Shown: positions 56,561-64,000 of the stretch, in pieces
Layout of the letters: each line of letters starts with the position of its first letter
How positions within the stretch are numbered: the first letter of the stretch is position 1
The notes under the pieces: generated by a model
Told to the model about the DNA's origin: nothing
What the model saw: only the letters and a program-made list of their open reading frames with translations
The model's database searches: none
Assembly: GCF_021168475.1 (NCBI RefSeq)
Contig: NZ_JAJOZT010000001.1
Span: 527,228 to 591,227, forward strand
DNA from: Pseudoclavibacter sp. 13-3
GTDB taxonomy: Bacteria; Actinomycetota; Actinomycetes; Actinomycetales; Microbacteriaceae
DNA: 64,000 nucleotides
Direction of reading: 5' to 3'
Made by a program: the position numbers and the translations under genes

Positions 56561-58063
56561 TTACTTCGACTCGCCGTCAGCGCTCTGCGCACTCGCCGAG
56601 GCGCTGTCGGGCAGCAGTCCCAGACGCTTCTGCCGACGCTGCACGATCAGACCGGCGACGACGCTCACCGCGGCGACGATCAGGCTCACGTAGAGCTCGA
56701 TGCGCGTCTGCAGGCTCTTGTTGAACGTCATGTAGGCGAGCAGCGCGACCAGTGCGATGATCACGATCCAGGTGATGTAGGGAAAGCCCCACATCTTGAT
56801 GGTGCCGTTGGCCTTGCCCGGAACCACTCCCTGCTTCGCGAGCATGCGCCGGCTGCGCAGCTGTGAGACGGCGATGACCAGCCAGACGAAGATGGCCGTC
56901 GCGCCGGTCGAGTTCACCAGGAAGGCGAAGACGTAGTCGGGCACCGTGTAGTTCAGCAGCACCGAGATCAGACCGACGACTGCCGAGGCCAGAATGGCCA
57001 CGTAGGGCGTGTTGTGCTTGTTGACCTTGCGGAACGCCCGCGGCGCCTCACCACGACCGGCCAGCGAGTAGGCCATACGAGACGCGGTGTACAGCGACGC
57101 GTTGAGCGTCGACAGCAGCGCCGTCAGCACGACGAAGTCCATCAGCACGTCGACGCCGGGAATCCCCACGTACTCCAGCGCGCTCACGAAGGGCGACTTG
57201 CCCGAGACGACTTTGTCGTGCGGCAGCAGCAGCACGATGATGGTGATCGAGCCGATGTAGAAGAGCAGGATTCGCCAGATGACCGAGTTCACCGCTTTGC
57301 GCACGGCGTGAGCGGGGTGCTCCGACTCGCCTGCGGCCACAGTGGCCACTTCGGCGCCGAACATCGAGAAGATGACCGGCAGCAGCGCGACGAAGATGCC
57401 CGAGACGCCGTTCGGCATGAACCCGCCCTGTGCGCCGTAGTCGACCCCCTGATGCGCGCTGGGGATGATCCCGGTCACCAGACCGATGCCGAAGAGGATG
57501 AACAGCGAGATCGCGACGATCTTGATGCCGGCGAACCAGAACTCCATCTCGCCGAAGCTCTTGACCGAGACCAGGTTGAGCCCGAGAAACAGGATGGTGA
57601 TCACGAGAGCGGGAATCCACTGATCCACTCCGGGCAGGTACTTCGTGATGATCTTGGCAGCCGCAGTGGCTTCGATGCCGACGACCACCACCCAGAACCA
57701 CCAGTACAGCCAGCCGATCGACAGACCGGCCCACGGTCCGATGAACTTCGTGGCATAGGTCGAGAACGATCCGGTGTCAGGGCTCGCCGATGCCATCTCG
57801 CCGAGCATTCGCATCACCAGGATGATCACGACGCCTGCGAGTGCGTACGAGACGATGACGGCCGGTCCGGCCGCGATGATCGCGTTGCTGGATGCGACCA
57901 GCAGGCCGGCACCGATGATGCCACCCAGGGCGATCATCGAGAGGTGCCGGGGTTTCAGTGTGCCGGCCAGGCGTGGTTCCGGCTCGGCACGGTCAAGCTC
58001 ACCGACGGTGAACACCGCCTCCGTTGGCGGCGTTGTCGGATTCTCGTTCTTCTCAGAACTCAT
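56561..58063 (-). CDS. gabP: GABA permease (amino acid-polyamine-organocation family)
   Basis: A 500-residue transporter with twelve predicted helices. The APC consensus is present: HLSMIALGGIIGAGLLVASS at helix 1, followed by YWWFWVVVVGIEATAA, and FGAEVATVAAGESEHP near helix 6. GABA is inferred from its place beside gabT and gabD and its likeness to GabP. Start ATG with GAGGA 8-9 nt upstream. It is separated from gabD by a strong terminator and a promoter-like region, so it can be transcribed separately. Confidence 0.9.
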   Translation of the reverse strand: MSSEKNENPTTPPTEAVFTVGELDRAEPEPRLAGTLKPRHLSMIALGGIIGAGLLVASSNAIIAAGPAVIVSYALAGVVIILVMRMLGEMASASPDTGSFSTYATKFIGPWAGLSIGWLYWWFWVVVVGIEATAAAKIITKYLPGVDQWIPALVITILFLGLNLVSVKSFGEMEFWFAGIKIVAISLFILFGIGLVTGIIPSAHQGVDYGAQGGFMPNGVSGIFVALLPVIFSMFGAEVATVAAGESEHPAHAVRKAVNSVIWRILLFYIGSITIIVLLLPHDKVVSGKSPFVSALEYVGIPGVDVLMDFVVLTALLSTLNASLYTASRMAYSLAGRGEAPRAFRKVNKHNTPYVAILASAVVGLISVLLNYTVPDYVFAFLVNSTGATAIFVWLVIAVSQLRSRRMLAKQGVVPGKANGTIKMWGFPYITWIVIIALVALLAYMTFNKSLQTRIELYVSLIVAAVSVVAGLIVQRRQKRLGLLPDSASASAQSADGESK

Positions 58064-58368
58064 GTTGTGGTTCCTCTGTTCATTCCTCGACGCGCGGCGC
58101 CGAAGAGATTGTTCTTGGAAACGTCCACCGAGTGGTTGCGCACCGGCTCGATGTCCGCTGTGTGGAATCGTGCACGAGTCTATGCAGCATTCACGTGAAC
58201 GCTGGGTTACGCAAAGTGGACACATCGTCCACTCATTAGCCGCTGCGTACAGCATTGCGCTGACGACATGCGTCGTCCTGACACATGAAAAAGGCTGAGG
58301 TGCTGCCGAAGACCTCCTCCGGCAGCACCTCAGCCTCAAGACGCCGATCGGCGCCGTCCACGAGCGTC
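58064..58368. promoter_or_regulatory. gabP upstream region with two operator-like dyads
   Basis: A 305-nt gap. It holds the gabD terminator (58293-58335), then AGTGGAC-N5-GTCCACT (58215-58233), a perfect 7-bp dyad. The 10-bp palindrome TTCACGTGAA follows at 58190-58199, and a TAGACT -10 box for gabP on the minus strand at 58178-58183. The palindrome ends 6 nt from the -10 box, where a repressor would block transcription. Which protein binds is unknown. Confidence 0.5.
58293..58335 (-). terminator. intrinsic terminator after gabD
   Basis: GGCTGAGGTGCTGCCG pairs with CGGCAGCACCTCAGCC over 16 bp; on the minus strand the stem is followed by TTTTT. The best terminator in the window. Confidence 0.85.
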
Positions 58369-59829
58369 TCAGGCACCGGGCCAGGCGACGCTGAAGTACT
58401 GCGTCTCCTGGTACTCTTCGATGCCTTCGTGGCCGCCCTCGCGCCCCACACCGCTCTGTTTGAACCCGCCGAACGGCACCGACGGGTCAGACACGAGACC
58501 ACGGTTGACCCCGACCATACCGGCGTCGATGCGGTTGGCGATGTCGATCGCATGTCGCTGCTCACCGGCGAACACGTACGAGGCAAGCCCGTACTCGGTG
58601 CCGTTGACCGCCTCGATGAGTGCGTCTTCGTCAGACCAGGTCGCGATCGAGGCGACTGGCCCGAAGACCTCTTCGGTGAACACCGGGGAGGCCGGGGTCA
58701 CGTCGGTCAGCACCGTCACCGGGGCGTAGTACCCCGTCTCAGGCACCTCGGACTGATATGCGATGGTCGCGCCGTCGTGCACCGCAGCGTCAACGAGCTC
58801 GGTCACTTTGTCGACTGACTTGCGGTTGACCAGCGGACCGATGTCGGTGCCCTCGGCGAGCCCTGCGCCGACGACGAGAGCAGCCGTGCGCTCGATGAAG
58901 CGCCGAGTGAACGCCTCTGCGATGTCGACGTGCACGAAGAATCGGTTCGCTGCGGTGCAGGCCTGGCCGCCGTTGCGGAACTTCGCGACCAGCGCGCCCT
59001 CCACCGCATCCTCGACATCGGCATCCGCCGCCACCACGAACGCGGCGTTGCCGCCGAGCTCCATGGCGGTGTTGAGCACGCGGTCTGCCGCCTTGCGCAG
59101 CAGCACCTTGCCGACCGGCGTCGACCCGGTGAACGAGATCACCCGAACGTGCTGGTCGTCGAGCAGATGATCGACGATCTCTGCGGTGTGCGACGAGGGC
59201 AGCACGTTGACGAGGCCGGCCGGCAGCCCTGCCTCGGCGAGGATCTGCGCGATCGCCAAGGCGGTCAGCGGCGTCTCACTGGCCGGTTTCAGCACGGTCG
59301 CGCACCCGGCGGCGAGCGCCGGGCCGATCTTTCGGGTGGCCATGGCCGCGGGAAAGTTCCACGGGGTGACCAGCACGGCGACGCCGGCTGGCCGACGCGT
59401 GACCAGATTGCGCACCCCGCCCGCCGGAGCGGTCTGGTACTCCCCCTCGACGCGCACGGCCTCTTCGGCGAACCACCGGAAGAACTCCGCCGCGTAGGCG
59501 ACCTCTCCCAGCGAATCGGCAAGCGCCTTGCCGTTCTCCAACGAGATCAGCTCGGCGAGCTGCTGACGGCGCTCGATCATGAGCTCGAACGCGCGCCGCA
59601 GCACCTCGCCGCGCTGGCGGGGGGCCGCCTTCGCCCAGGCGACCTGCGCCTCGTGCGCTGACGCCAGCGCACGATCGGCATCGGCGAGCCCGGCATCGGC
59701 CACCTCGACGAACGATTCCTCAGTGCTCGGGTCGATGACGGCGAAGGTCTCGCCCGATTGCGCGCCGACGAACTCGTTGTCGATCCAGAGGCCGCTGATC
59801 GAGCGGGCGTAGTCGATGAGCTCGGTCAT
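58369..59829 (-). CDS. gabD: succinate-semialdehyde dehydrogenase
   Basis: Oxidises succinic semialdehyde to succinate, second step of GABA breakdown. The 486-residue aldehyde dehydrogenase has VTPWNFPAAMATRKIGPAL, K181 in VLKPASETPLT, E257 in MELGGNAAFVV, and nucleophile C291 in NGGQACTAANR. NADP or NAD use cannot be decided by eye. Start ATG is 2 nt after gabT and has GGAG 8 nt upstream. Confidence 0.94.
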   Translation of the reverse strand: MTELIDYARSISGLWIDNEFVGAQSGETFAVIDPSTEESFVEVADAGLADADRALASAHEAQVAWAKAAPRQRGEVLRRAFELMIERRQQLAELISLENGKALADSLGEVAYAAEFFRWFAEEAVRVEGEYQTAPAGGVRNLVTRRPAGVAVLVTPWNFPAAMATRKIGPALAAGCATVLKPASETPLTALAIAQILAEAGLPAGLVNVLPSSHTAEIVDHLLDDQHVRVISFTGSTPVGKVLLRKAADRVLNTAMELGGNAAFVVAADADVEDAVEGALVAKFRNGGQACTAANRFFVHVDIAEAFTRRFIERTAALVVGAGLAEGTDIGPLVNRKSVDKVTELVDAAVHDGATIAYQSEVPETGYYAPVTVLTDVTPASPVFTEEVFGPVASIATWSDEDALIEAVNGTEYGLASYVFAGEQRHAIDIANRIDAGMVGVNRGLVSDPSVPFGGFKQSGVGREGGHEGIEEYQETQYFSVAWPGA

Positions 59830-59831
59830 GC

Positions 59832-61178
59832 TCAGTTCTCCTTGAACGCCTGGACGACGACGTCGAGGCCGTCGTTGAGCACCTCGTCAGAGATGACCAG
59901 CGGCGTCAGGAAGCGGATGACGTTGCCGTAGGTGCCGGCGGTCAGCAGCACGACACCGTTCTTGTGCGCGTACTCGGCGACCTTGTGGGTGAGCTGAGCG
60001 TCGGGCTCCTTGGTCTCGGGGTGCACCAGTTCGATGGCCTGCAGAGCGCCACGGCCGCGCACCTCGCCGATGCGCGGGTCGCTCTGCTGCAGCTCGAGCA
60101 TGCGCTTCGTGATGACCTCGCCGATGTGCAGGGCACGGTCGGCCAGGTTCTCGTCGACAACCTTGTCGAAGACGGCGAGCGCTGCCGCGCATGCCGCCGG
60201 GTTGCCGCCGTAGGTGCCGCCGATGCCGCCGGCCTGGGGATGATCCATCACGTCGGCACGACCGGTGACGGCCGAGAGCGGCAGGCCGCCGCCGATCGCC
60301 TTGGCCGTCGTGACGAGGTCGGGCTCGATGCCCTCGTACTCCGAGGCGAACAGGCGCCCGGTGCGGGCCAGACCGGTCTGAATCTCGTCAGAGATGAACA
60401 GCACGTCGTTCTTGTGCGCCCATTCGACCAAGGCAGCCATGAAGCCTTCGGCCGGAACGATGAAGCCGCCCTCGCCCTGAATGGGCTCGAGCAGGATCGC
60501 GGCGACCGAATCGGCGCCGATCTGCTTCTCGATGGCGCTGATCGTGCGCTTCGCGGCCTCTTCGCCGGTGAGTCCGTCACGGTACGGGTATGACCCGGGA
60601 ACACGGTAGAGCTCGTTTGCGAACGGCCCGAAGTGGCTCTTGTAGGGCGCTGCCTTCGCGGTCAGCCCCATGGTGAGGTTGGTGCGCCCGTGGAAGGCGT
60701 GGTCGAACGCGACGATGCCGTCTTTTCCGGTGAAGTTGCGGGCGATCTTGACTGCGTTCTCAACAGCCTCGGCCCCTGAGTTGAACAGGGCGGTGCGCTT
60801 CTCGAAGCTGCCGGGAGTCAATTCGTTCAGGCGCTCGGAGACCTCGATGTACGACTCATACGGAACCGTGGCGAACGACGTGTGGGTGAACTGGGCGACC
60901 TGGTGCTGCACGGCGTCGACGACCTCAGGAGCCGAGTTGCCGACGCCGGTGACGGCGATGCCCGAGGCGAAGTCGATCAGGGTGTTGCCGTCGACATCGA
61001 GGATCACGCCTCCGCCGGCGGCGACGACGTAGGTGGGCAGCATGACCCCCACTCCGGCGCTCACCGCGGCGAGCTTGCGCTCGTGCAGTGCACGCGACTT
61101 CGGGCCGGGAATCGCGGTGACGAGGTTGCGGTGCTGGGCGAGGGTTGGCCCGCCGACGGGGATGCTCTGTTCAGTCAT
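59832..61178 (-). CDS. gabT: 4-aminobutyrate--2-oxoglutarate transaminase
   Basis: Transfers the amino group of GABA to 2-oxoglutarate, giving succinic semialdehyde and glutamate. The 448-residue class III aminotransferase has LFNSGAEAVENAVKIAR, the PLP-contacting acid in FISDEIQTGLARTG (D264, E265) and the PLP lysine K293 (TTAKAIGGGLP). ATG at 61178 with GGAG 8 nt upstream. First gene of gabT-gabD and divergent from the PucR-type regulator across 193 nt. Confidence 0.95.
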   Translation of the reverse strand: MTEQSIPVGGPTLAQHRNLVTAIPGPKSRALHERKLAAVSAGVGVMLPTYVVAAGGGVILDVDGNTLIDFASGIAVTGVGNSAPEVVDAVQHQVAQFTHTSFATVPYESYIEVSERLNELTPGSFEKRTALFNSGAEAVENAVKIARNFTGKDGIVAFDHAFHGRTNLTMGLTAKAAPYKSHFGPFANELYRVPGSYPYRDGLTGEEAAKRTISAIEKQIGADSVAAILLEPIQGEGGFIVPAEGFMAALVEWAHKNDVLFISDEIQTGLARTGRLFASEYEGIEPDLVTTAKAIGGGLPLSAVTGRADVMDHPQAGGIGGTYGGNPAACAAALAVFDKVVDENLADRALHIGEVITKRMLELQQSDPRIGEVRGRGALQAIELVHPETKEPDAQLTHKVAEYAHKNGVVLLTAGTYGNVIRFLTPLVISDEVLNDGLDVVVQAFKEN

Positions 61179-61268
61179 GAGACGTACTCCATTCGTTTGC
61201 GACAGATACCGGTGTCGATGGCGCGCCGCAGACGTGGCGAGCCCGACGTTGGGCAGATCGAGCTGAGG

Positions 61269-61282
61269 GTGCAGGAATGCAC
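61269..61282. promoter_or_regulatory. dyad GTGCA-GGAA-TGCAC in the gabT/regulator gap
   Basis: A perfect 14-bp inverted repeat between the divergent gabT and PucR-type genes. A consensus -35 hexamer TTGACA (61294-61299) follows on the plus strand, without a good -10 at 17 nt. ATGTACG occurs twice (61326 and 61357). Candidate binding sites for the regulator. Confidence 0.4.
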
Positions 61283-61371
61283 TCTTCGTAGCATTGACAT
61301 TACGATCAGACCAACGACTTTCGGCATGTACGTTGCGGCCATTCGACCAGTTGCAGATGTACGATTCGTCT

Positions 61372-62925
61372 ATGTCAGTCACGATACGTCGCCTGCTCGG
61401 CATCGGCGAGCTGTCTCTGCGCACCATCGTCGGTGATGAGGCGGGTGCCGAGACGTCCGAGCTGCTCGATGCTGCGCTCGACTGGGTGTACAGCTCGAAC
61501 CTCGTCGATCCGATGCGCTTCCTTCCGGCCGGCCAGATGCTGCTCACCGACGGAGCCCAGTTCGGCGTCGCCCGATTCGACTACGACGCGTATGTGGCTC
61601 GACTGCGTGACGGCGGCCTCGTGGGCGTGGGGCTGGGCACCGGCCTGACGTGGACCGAACCGCCCGAAGGTCTGGTCGACGCGTGCCGCAGGCATGGCCT
61701 GCCGCTCGTCGAAGTGCCCTACCACGTGCCGTTCCTCGCGGTGATCCGAAAGGCCGACGATCTGCTCGACAGCGAGCACCAGCAGCACATCCAGTGGGGG
61801 CTCGACGCCCAGCGGGCCATCTCACGGGCGGCTCTGCGTTCCAACAGACTCGGCGACCTCTTGCAGGAGCTGGCCAAGCAGCTCGACTGCGGCGTCGCAA
61901 TCTTCGACAGCTCCGGGCAGATCATGGGATCAGCCCGACAGCGCCCGCTTCCGCACCTGCAGCTGCAGGAGCTCACCGGTGCCATGGAGCGTCTCACGCG
62001 CAGCGGCACACGTTCGGCTGCGCGCATCAGCGCCGACGGCGCCGAGTTCATCGTGCAGACCATCGGAGCGCCGCCGAAGCTCGCCGGCATGCTCGTGCTC
62101 AGCGGCGTGAGCCGGCTCGACGGCGTGCAGCTCGACGTCGTCGAGTCGGTCCTGGCACTCACCGGCATCACCTTGGAGTTCAACCGTACGATCAACCAGC
62201 AGCGGCATGTGCTGCGCGACGGTGTCATCGAGATCGCCGCCTCGGGGAGCGTCGCCTTGGCCAACCGCCTCGCGGAACGGCTCTGGAACGAGGCCCTGCC
62301 GACTGGTGAGCGCGCAGTCGTCGCGCTGATCGACAGCACGACCGCCTTGGTCGACGCCCTCGATCGCATGCAGCGCGACGGCATGATCTTCTGGGGGCTG
62401 CGCGACGGTCGAGCAACCATCGTCTCGCCGACCGAGAACCTCGACTCGGTGCTGGAGGTCTGTCTGCGCGAGCGCGTCAGGGCCGGCATCTCACAGCTCA
62501 GCACCAGTCTGCCGCTCAGCCAGCTCATTCAGCAGGCGCGGCGCGTCGTCGCAGACGCCGACGCTGGCTCGATCGCCCGATATGACGACCTGGCCGACGC
62601 CGGCTGGCCCACGCTGCTGCGCGGGTCGATGCTCGAAGTGGTGGCGGCGCAGCTGCTGGCGCCTCTCGACCAGCGTCATGAGTCGGAGGGCGTCGAGCTG
62701 CGCCGAACCCTGCGCATCTGGCTCGAGGAGAACGGTCAGGCCGAAGCCGCTGCCGCACGTCTCGGTGTGCATCGACACACTGTGCGCAACCGAGTCGCTC
62801 GTGCCGCCTCACTGCTCGACCTCGACCTCGACACCTTCGAGGCGCGCACGAAGGTCTGGCTGGCGCTCAGCGCAGCCGACGAGCCGCACGACCCCTCCGC
62901 AGCAGCGGAAGAAGTCCCGAGATGA
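61372..62925 (+). CDS. PucR-family regulator of the GABA genes (GabR-like)
   Basis: A 517-residue transcription factor. The N-terminal PucR domain covers about residues 1-125 (IRRLLGIGELSLRTIVGDEAG). The middle is a GGDEF-like fold. The C-terminus carries a PucR-type helix-turn-helix (EENGQAEAAAARLGVHRHTV, then RNRVARAASLL). Divergence from gabT points to control of gabTD and gabP; in Corynebacterium glutamicum a PucR-type GabR activates the GABA genes. ATG 61372 has TACGAT 6 nt upstream, a leaderless arrangement. Its 3' end overlaps the convergent rarD-like gene by 59 bp. Confidence 0.9.
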   Translation: MSVTIRRLLGIGELSLRTIVGDEAGAETSELLDAALDWVYSSNLVDPMRFLPAGQMLLTDGAQFGVARFDYDAYVARLRDGGLVGVGLGTGLTWTEPPEGLVDACRRHGLPLVEVPYHVPFLAVIRKADDLLDSEHQQHIQWGLDAQRAISRAALRSNRLGDLLQELAKQLDCGVAIFDSSGQIMGSARQRPLPHLQLQELTGAMERLTRSGTRSAARISADGAEFIVQTIGAPPKLAGMLVLSGVSRLDGVQLDVVESVLALTGITLEFNRTINQQRHVLRDGVIEIAASGSVALANRLAERLWNEALPTGERAVVALIDSTTALVDALDRMQRDGMIFWGLRDGRATIVSPTENLDSVLEVCLRERVRAGISQLSTSLPLSQLIQQARRVVADADAGSIARYDDLADAGWPTLLRGSMLEVVAAQLLAPLDQRHESEGVELRRTLRIWLEENGQAEAAAARLGVHRHTVRNRVARAASLLDLDLDTFEARTKVWLALSAADEPHDPSAAAEEVPR

Positions 62926-63775
62926 GCATGCAGGCCAGCGCAGCAGCGATGACCGTGTAGACGAACAGATCAGACGTCAGCAGCTGTTCTCCGAGCAGCA
63001 GCGCCGCAGCGAAGAGCAGCACCGGCTCGAGATAGCTGAGCATCCCGAACACTGTGAGGTTCAGCCGACCACTGGCGAGGATGTACAGCATCATCGCCAC
63101 GCCACTGAGAACGCCGAGCGCGACGAACGACCACCAGGCCGAACCGGGCTGATGCGCCAGCGCACCGGCGACATCCGACTGCAGCAGCAGCCAGACGGCG
63201 AACGGAGTCGCCAGCAGCATCTCGAGCCAGAACACGCGCACGTCGTCCATGTCTGCCGCACGGCGCACCGCGAAATAGATGGGATACCCGAAGCCGACCA
63301 GCGCAGTCGGCCACGAGAAGCCACCGACGATGAGCGCCTCGATGATCACGGCGACCGCCGCGAGCGCGACAGCGGCCCACTGCCAGCGGTCGAGGCGATC
63401 CTTGAACAGAAAGCGCCCGGCGGCGACCACGACGAGCGGCATCAGAAAATAGCCCAGTGAGACGTCGAGCGCGTGCCCATGCATCGGCCCCCAGATGAAC
63501 ACCCAGATCTGCGCGGTCACCATCATCGAGCACCCCAGCAGCACGAGGAGTCGACGGGGGTCACGGACGATGCGGCGAATGAGCCGCCCGATCATCTCCC
63601 AGTCTCGGTGTCCCGTGAAGAAGACCGCCATCAGCGCGACGATGCAGACGACCCGCCACGCTGCAACCACTTCGGAGGTGAACGCCGACAGCTCGCTGGT
63701 CAGCAGCGAGATTAGACCGAATATCACCGATGCCGAGATCGACGCGACCACGCCTGACTTCGCCGTCTGCGGCAT
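62867..63775 (-). CDS. RarD-type EamA (DMT superfamily) transporter
   Basis: A 302-residue membrane protein with ten predicted helices in two EamA repeats. RarD-like features are WRVVCIVALMA, the loop WGPMHGHALDVSLGYFLMPL (an RarD signature region), and YLEPVLLFAAALLLGEQL in the second half. The substrate is unknown; relatives are annotated as chloramphenicol-sensitivity or metabolite exporters. ATG with GGAG 5 nt upstream. A TAGTAT box lies about 110 nt upstream. Its last 59 bp overlap the tail of the PucR gene on the other strand. Confidence 0.87.
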   Translation of the reverse strand: MPQTAKSGVVASISASVIFGLISLLTSELSAFTSEVVAAWRVVCIVALMAVFFTGHRDWEMIGRLIRRIVRDPRRLLVLLGCSMMVTAQIWVFIWGPMHGHALDVSLGYFLMPLVVVAAGRFLFKDRLDRWQWAAVALAAVAVIIEALIVGGFSWPTALVGFGYPIYFAVRRAADMDDVRVFWLEMLLATPFAVWLLLQSDVAGALAHQPGSAWWSFVALGVLSGVAMMLYILASGRLNLTVFGMLSYLEPVLLFAAALLLGEQLLTSDLFVYTVIAAALACMLISGLLPLLRRGRAARRLR

Positions 63776-63929
63776 CGCAGCTCCATTTCGTCGTTTGGGC
63801 CGGATGCGCAGACGTCCGCTGGGATGGACGCATCCGATCAAGGAATGAACGCACGATGCAAGAGGTCCTCATCATTCGTACACTGAATACTAGCCTCCAA
63901 ACGATTGCGAGCAGCTGCTGCGGAGGTGA

Positions 63930-63964
63930 GAAGCGGGGCCGTGCGCATCGCACGGCCCCGCTTC
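63930..63964. terminator. strong hairpin at the right edge
   Basis: GAAGCGGGGCCGTGC pairs with GCACGGCCCCGCTTC over 15 bp around GCATC. No T-run follows in either direction. It most likely ends a gene beyond the right edge that is read toward the window. Confidence 0.55.
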
Positions 63965-64000
63965 GCACCAACCGGTAAAGAGCAAAAGCCCGAAAGGCAG

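Noticed and set aside
56551..56563. TAAGGT 7 nt before the FKBP gene as a leaderless promoter
   Set aside because: The TAA is the gabP stop codon, so the match is likely to be coincidental; cotranscription with gabP is as plausible.

Overview
The window is a gene-dense stretch of a high-GC actinobacterial chromosome. The order of the housekeeping genes points to the Micrococcales: pyrH-tsf-rpsB, xerC-dprA-comM-yraN-DUF2469-rnhB-lepB-rplS, trmD-rimM-KH-rpsP, ffh, ftsY-smc, mutM-rnc-rpmF-DUF177, coaD, recG, rsmD-DUF3515, ddl-gpsA-plsC and leuD-leuC. I cannot name a genus from the sequence. There are no rRNA or tRNA genes, insertion sequences, phage genes or CRISPR arrays. This is core genome with a few inserted metabolic and membrane genes.

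Layout. 1-3.1 kb: end of pyrH, tsf and rpsB (all minus) and a divergent secreted M23 protein. 3.2-12 kb: two minus-strand blocks. One covers recombination, DNA uptake, RNase HII, signal peptidase and L19 (xerC to rplS). The other is the S16/RimM/TrmD operon. 12-30 kb: a carboxylate-amine ligase, ffh, pfkA, a bile-acid/sodium symporter-like protein, mutY, the ftsY-smc pair, a very large FHA-FtsK/SpoIIIE (EssC-like) ATPase, a NUDIX hydrolase and mutM-rnc. 30-38 kb: rpmF, DUF177, acs, dinB, coaD and recG, then divergent rsmD and DUF3515. 38-45 kb: ddl-gpsA-plsC-leuD-leuC (reading leuC to ddl on the minus strand) and a TerC protein. 45-50 kb: pyruvate:quinone oxidoreductase, a dicarboxylate/cation symporter, cardiolipin synthase, chorismate mutase and a small Rho-N-like basic protein. 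50-56 kb: the methionine ABC importer metQ-metN-metI and divergent sufS-sufU plus a TRIC-like channel. 56-63 kb: a complete GABA-use locus (gabT-gabD-gabP with a divergent PucR-type regulator). It is followed by a RarD-type transporter and a terminator at the right edge.

Regulation. The most interesting signals lie between the genes. (1) Upstream of leuCD is a 16-codon leader peptide with three consecutive CTT leucine codons. Its 3' half overlaps a perfect 10-bp stem, and a TAAAAT -10 box sits 7 nt before its start, so this looks like a leucine attenuator. (2) The rplS (L19) 5' UTR holds a 16-bp interrupted stem spanning 67 nt, a candidate autoregulatory leader. (3) Many genes have a TANNNT box 6-9 nt before the start codon and no Shine-Dalgarno sequence, so leaderless transcription looks common. 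(4) Several dyads are plausible operators, upstream of gabP, the dicarboxylate symporter and yraN, and there is a perfect DnaA box upstream of the EssC-like ATPase.

Start codons were chosen from ribosome-binding sites, overlap with the upstream gene and family length. All functional calls rest on motif recognition by eye, with no database search.
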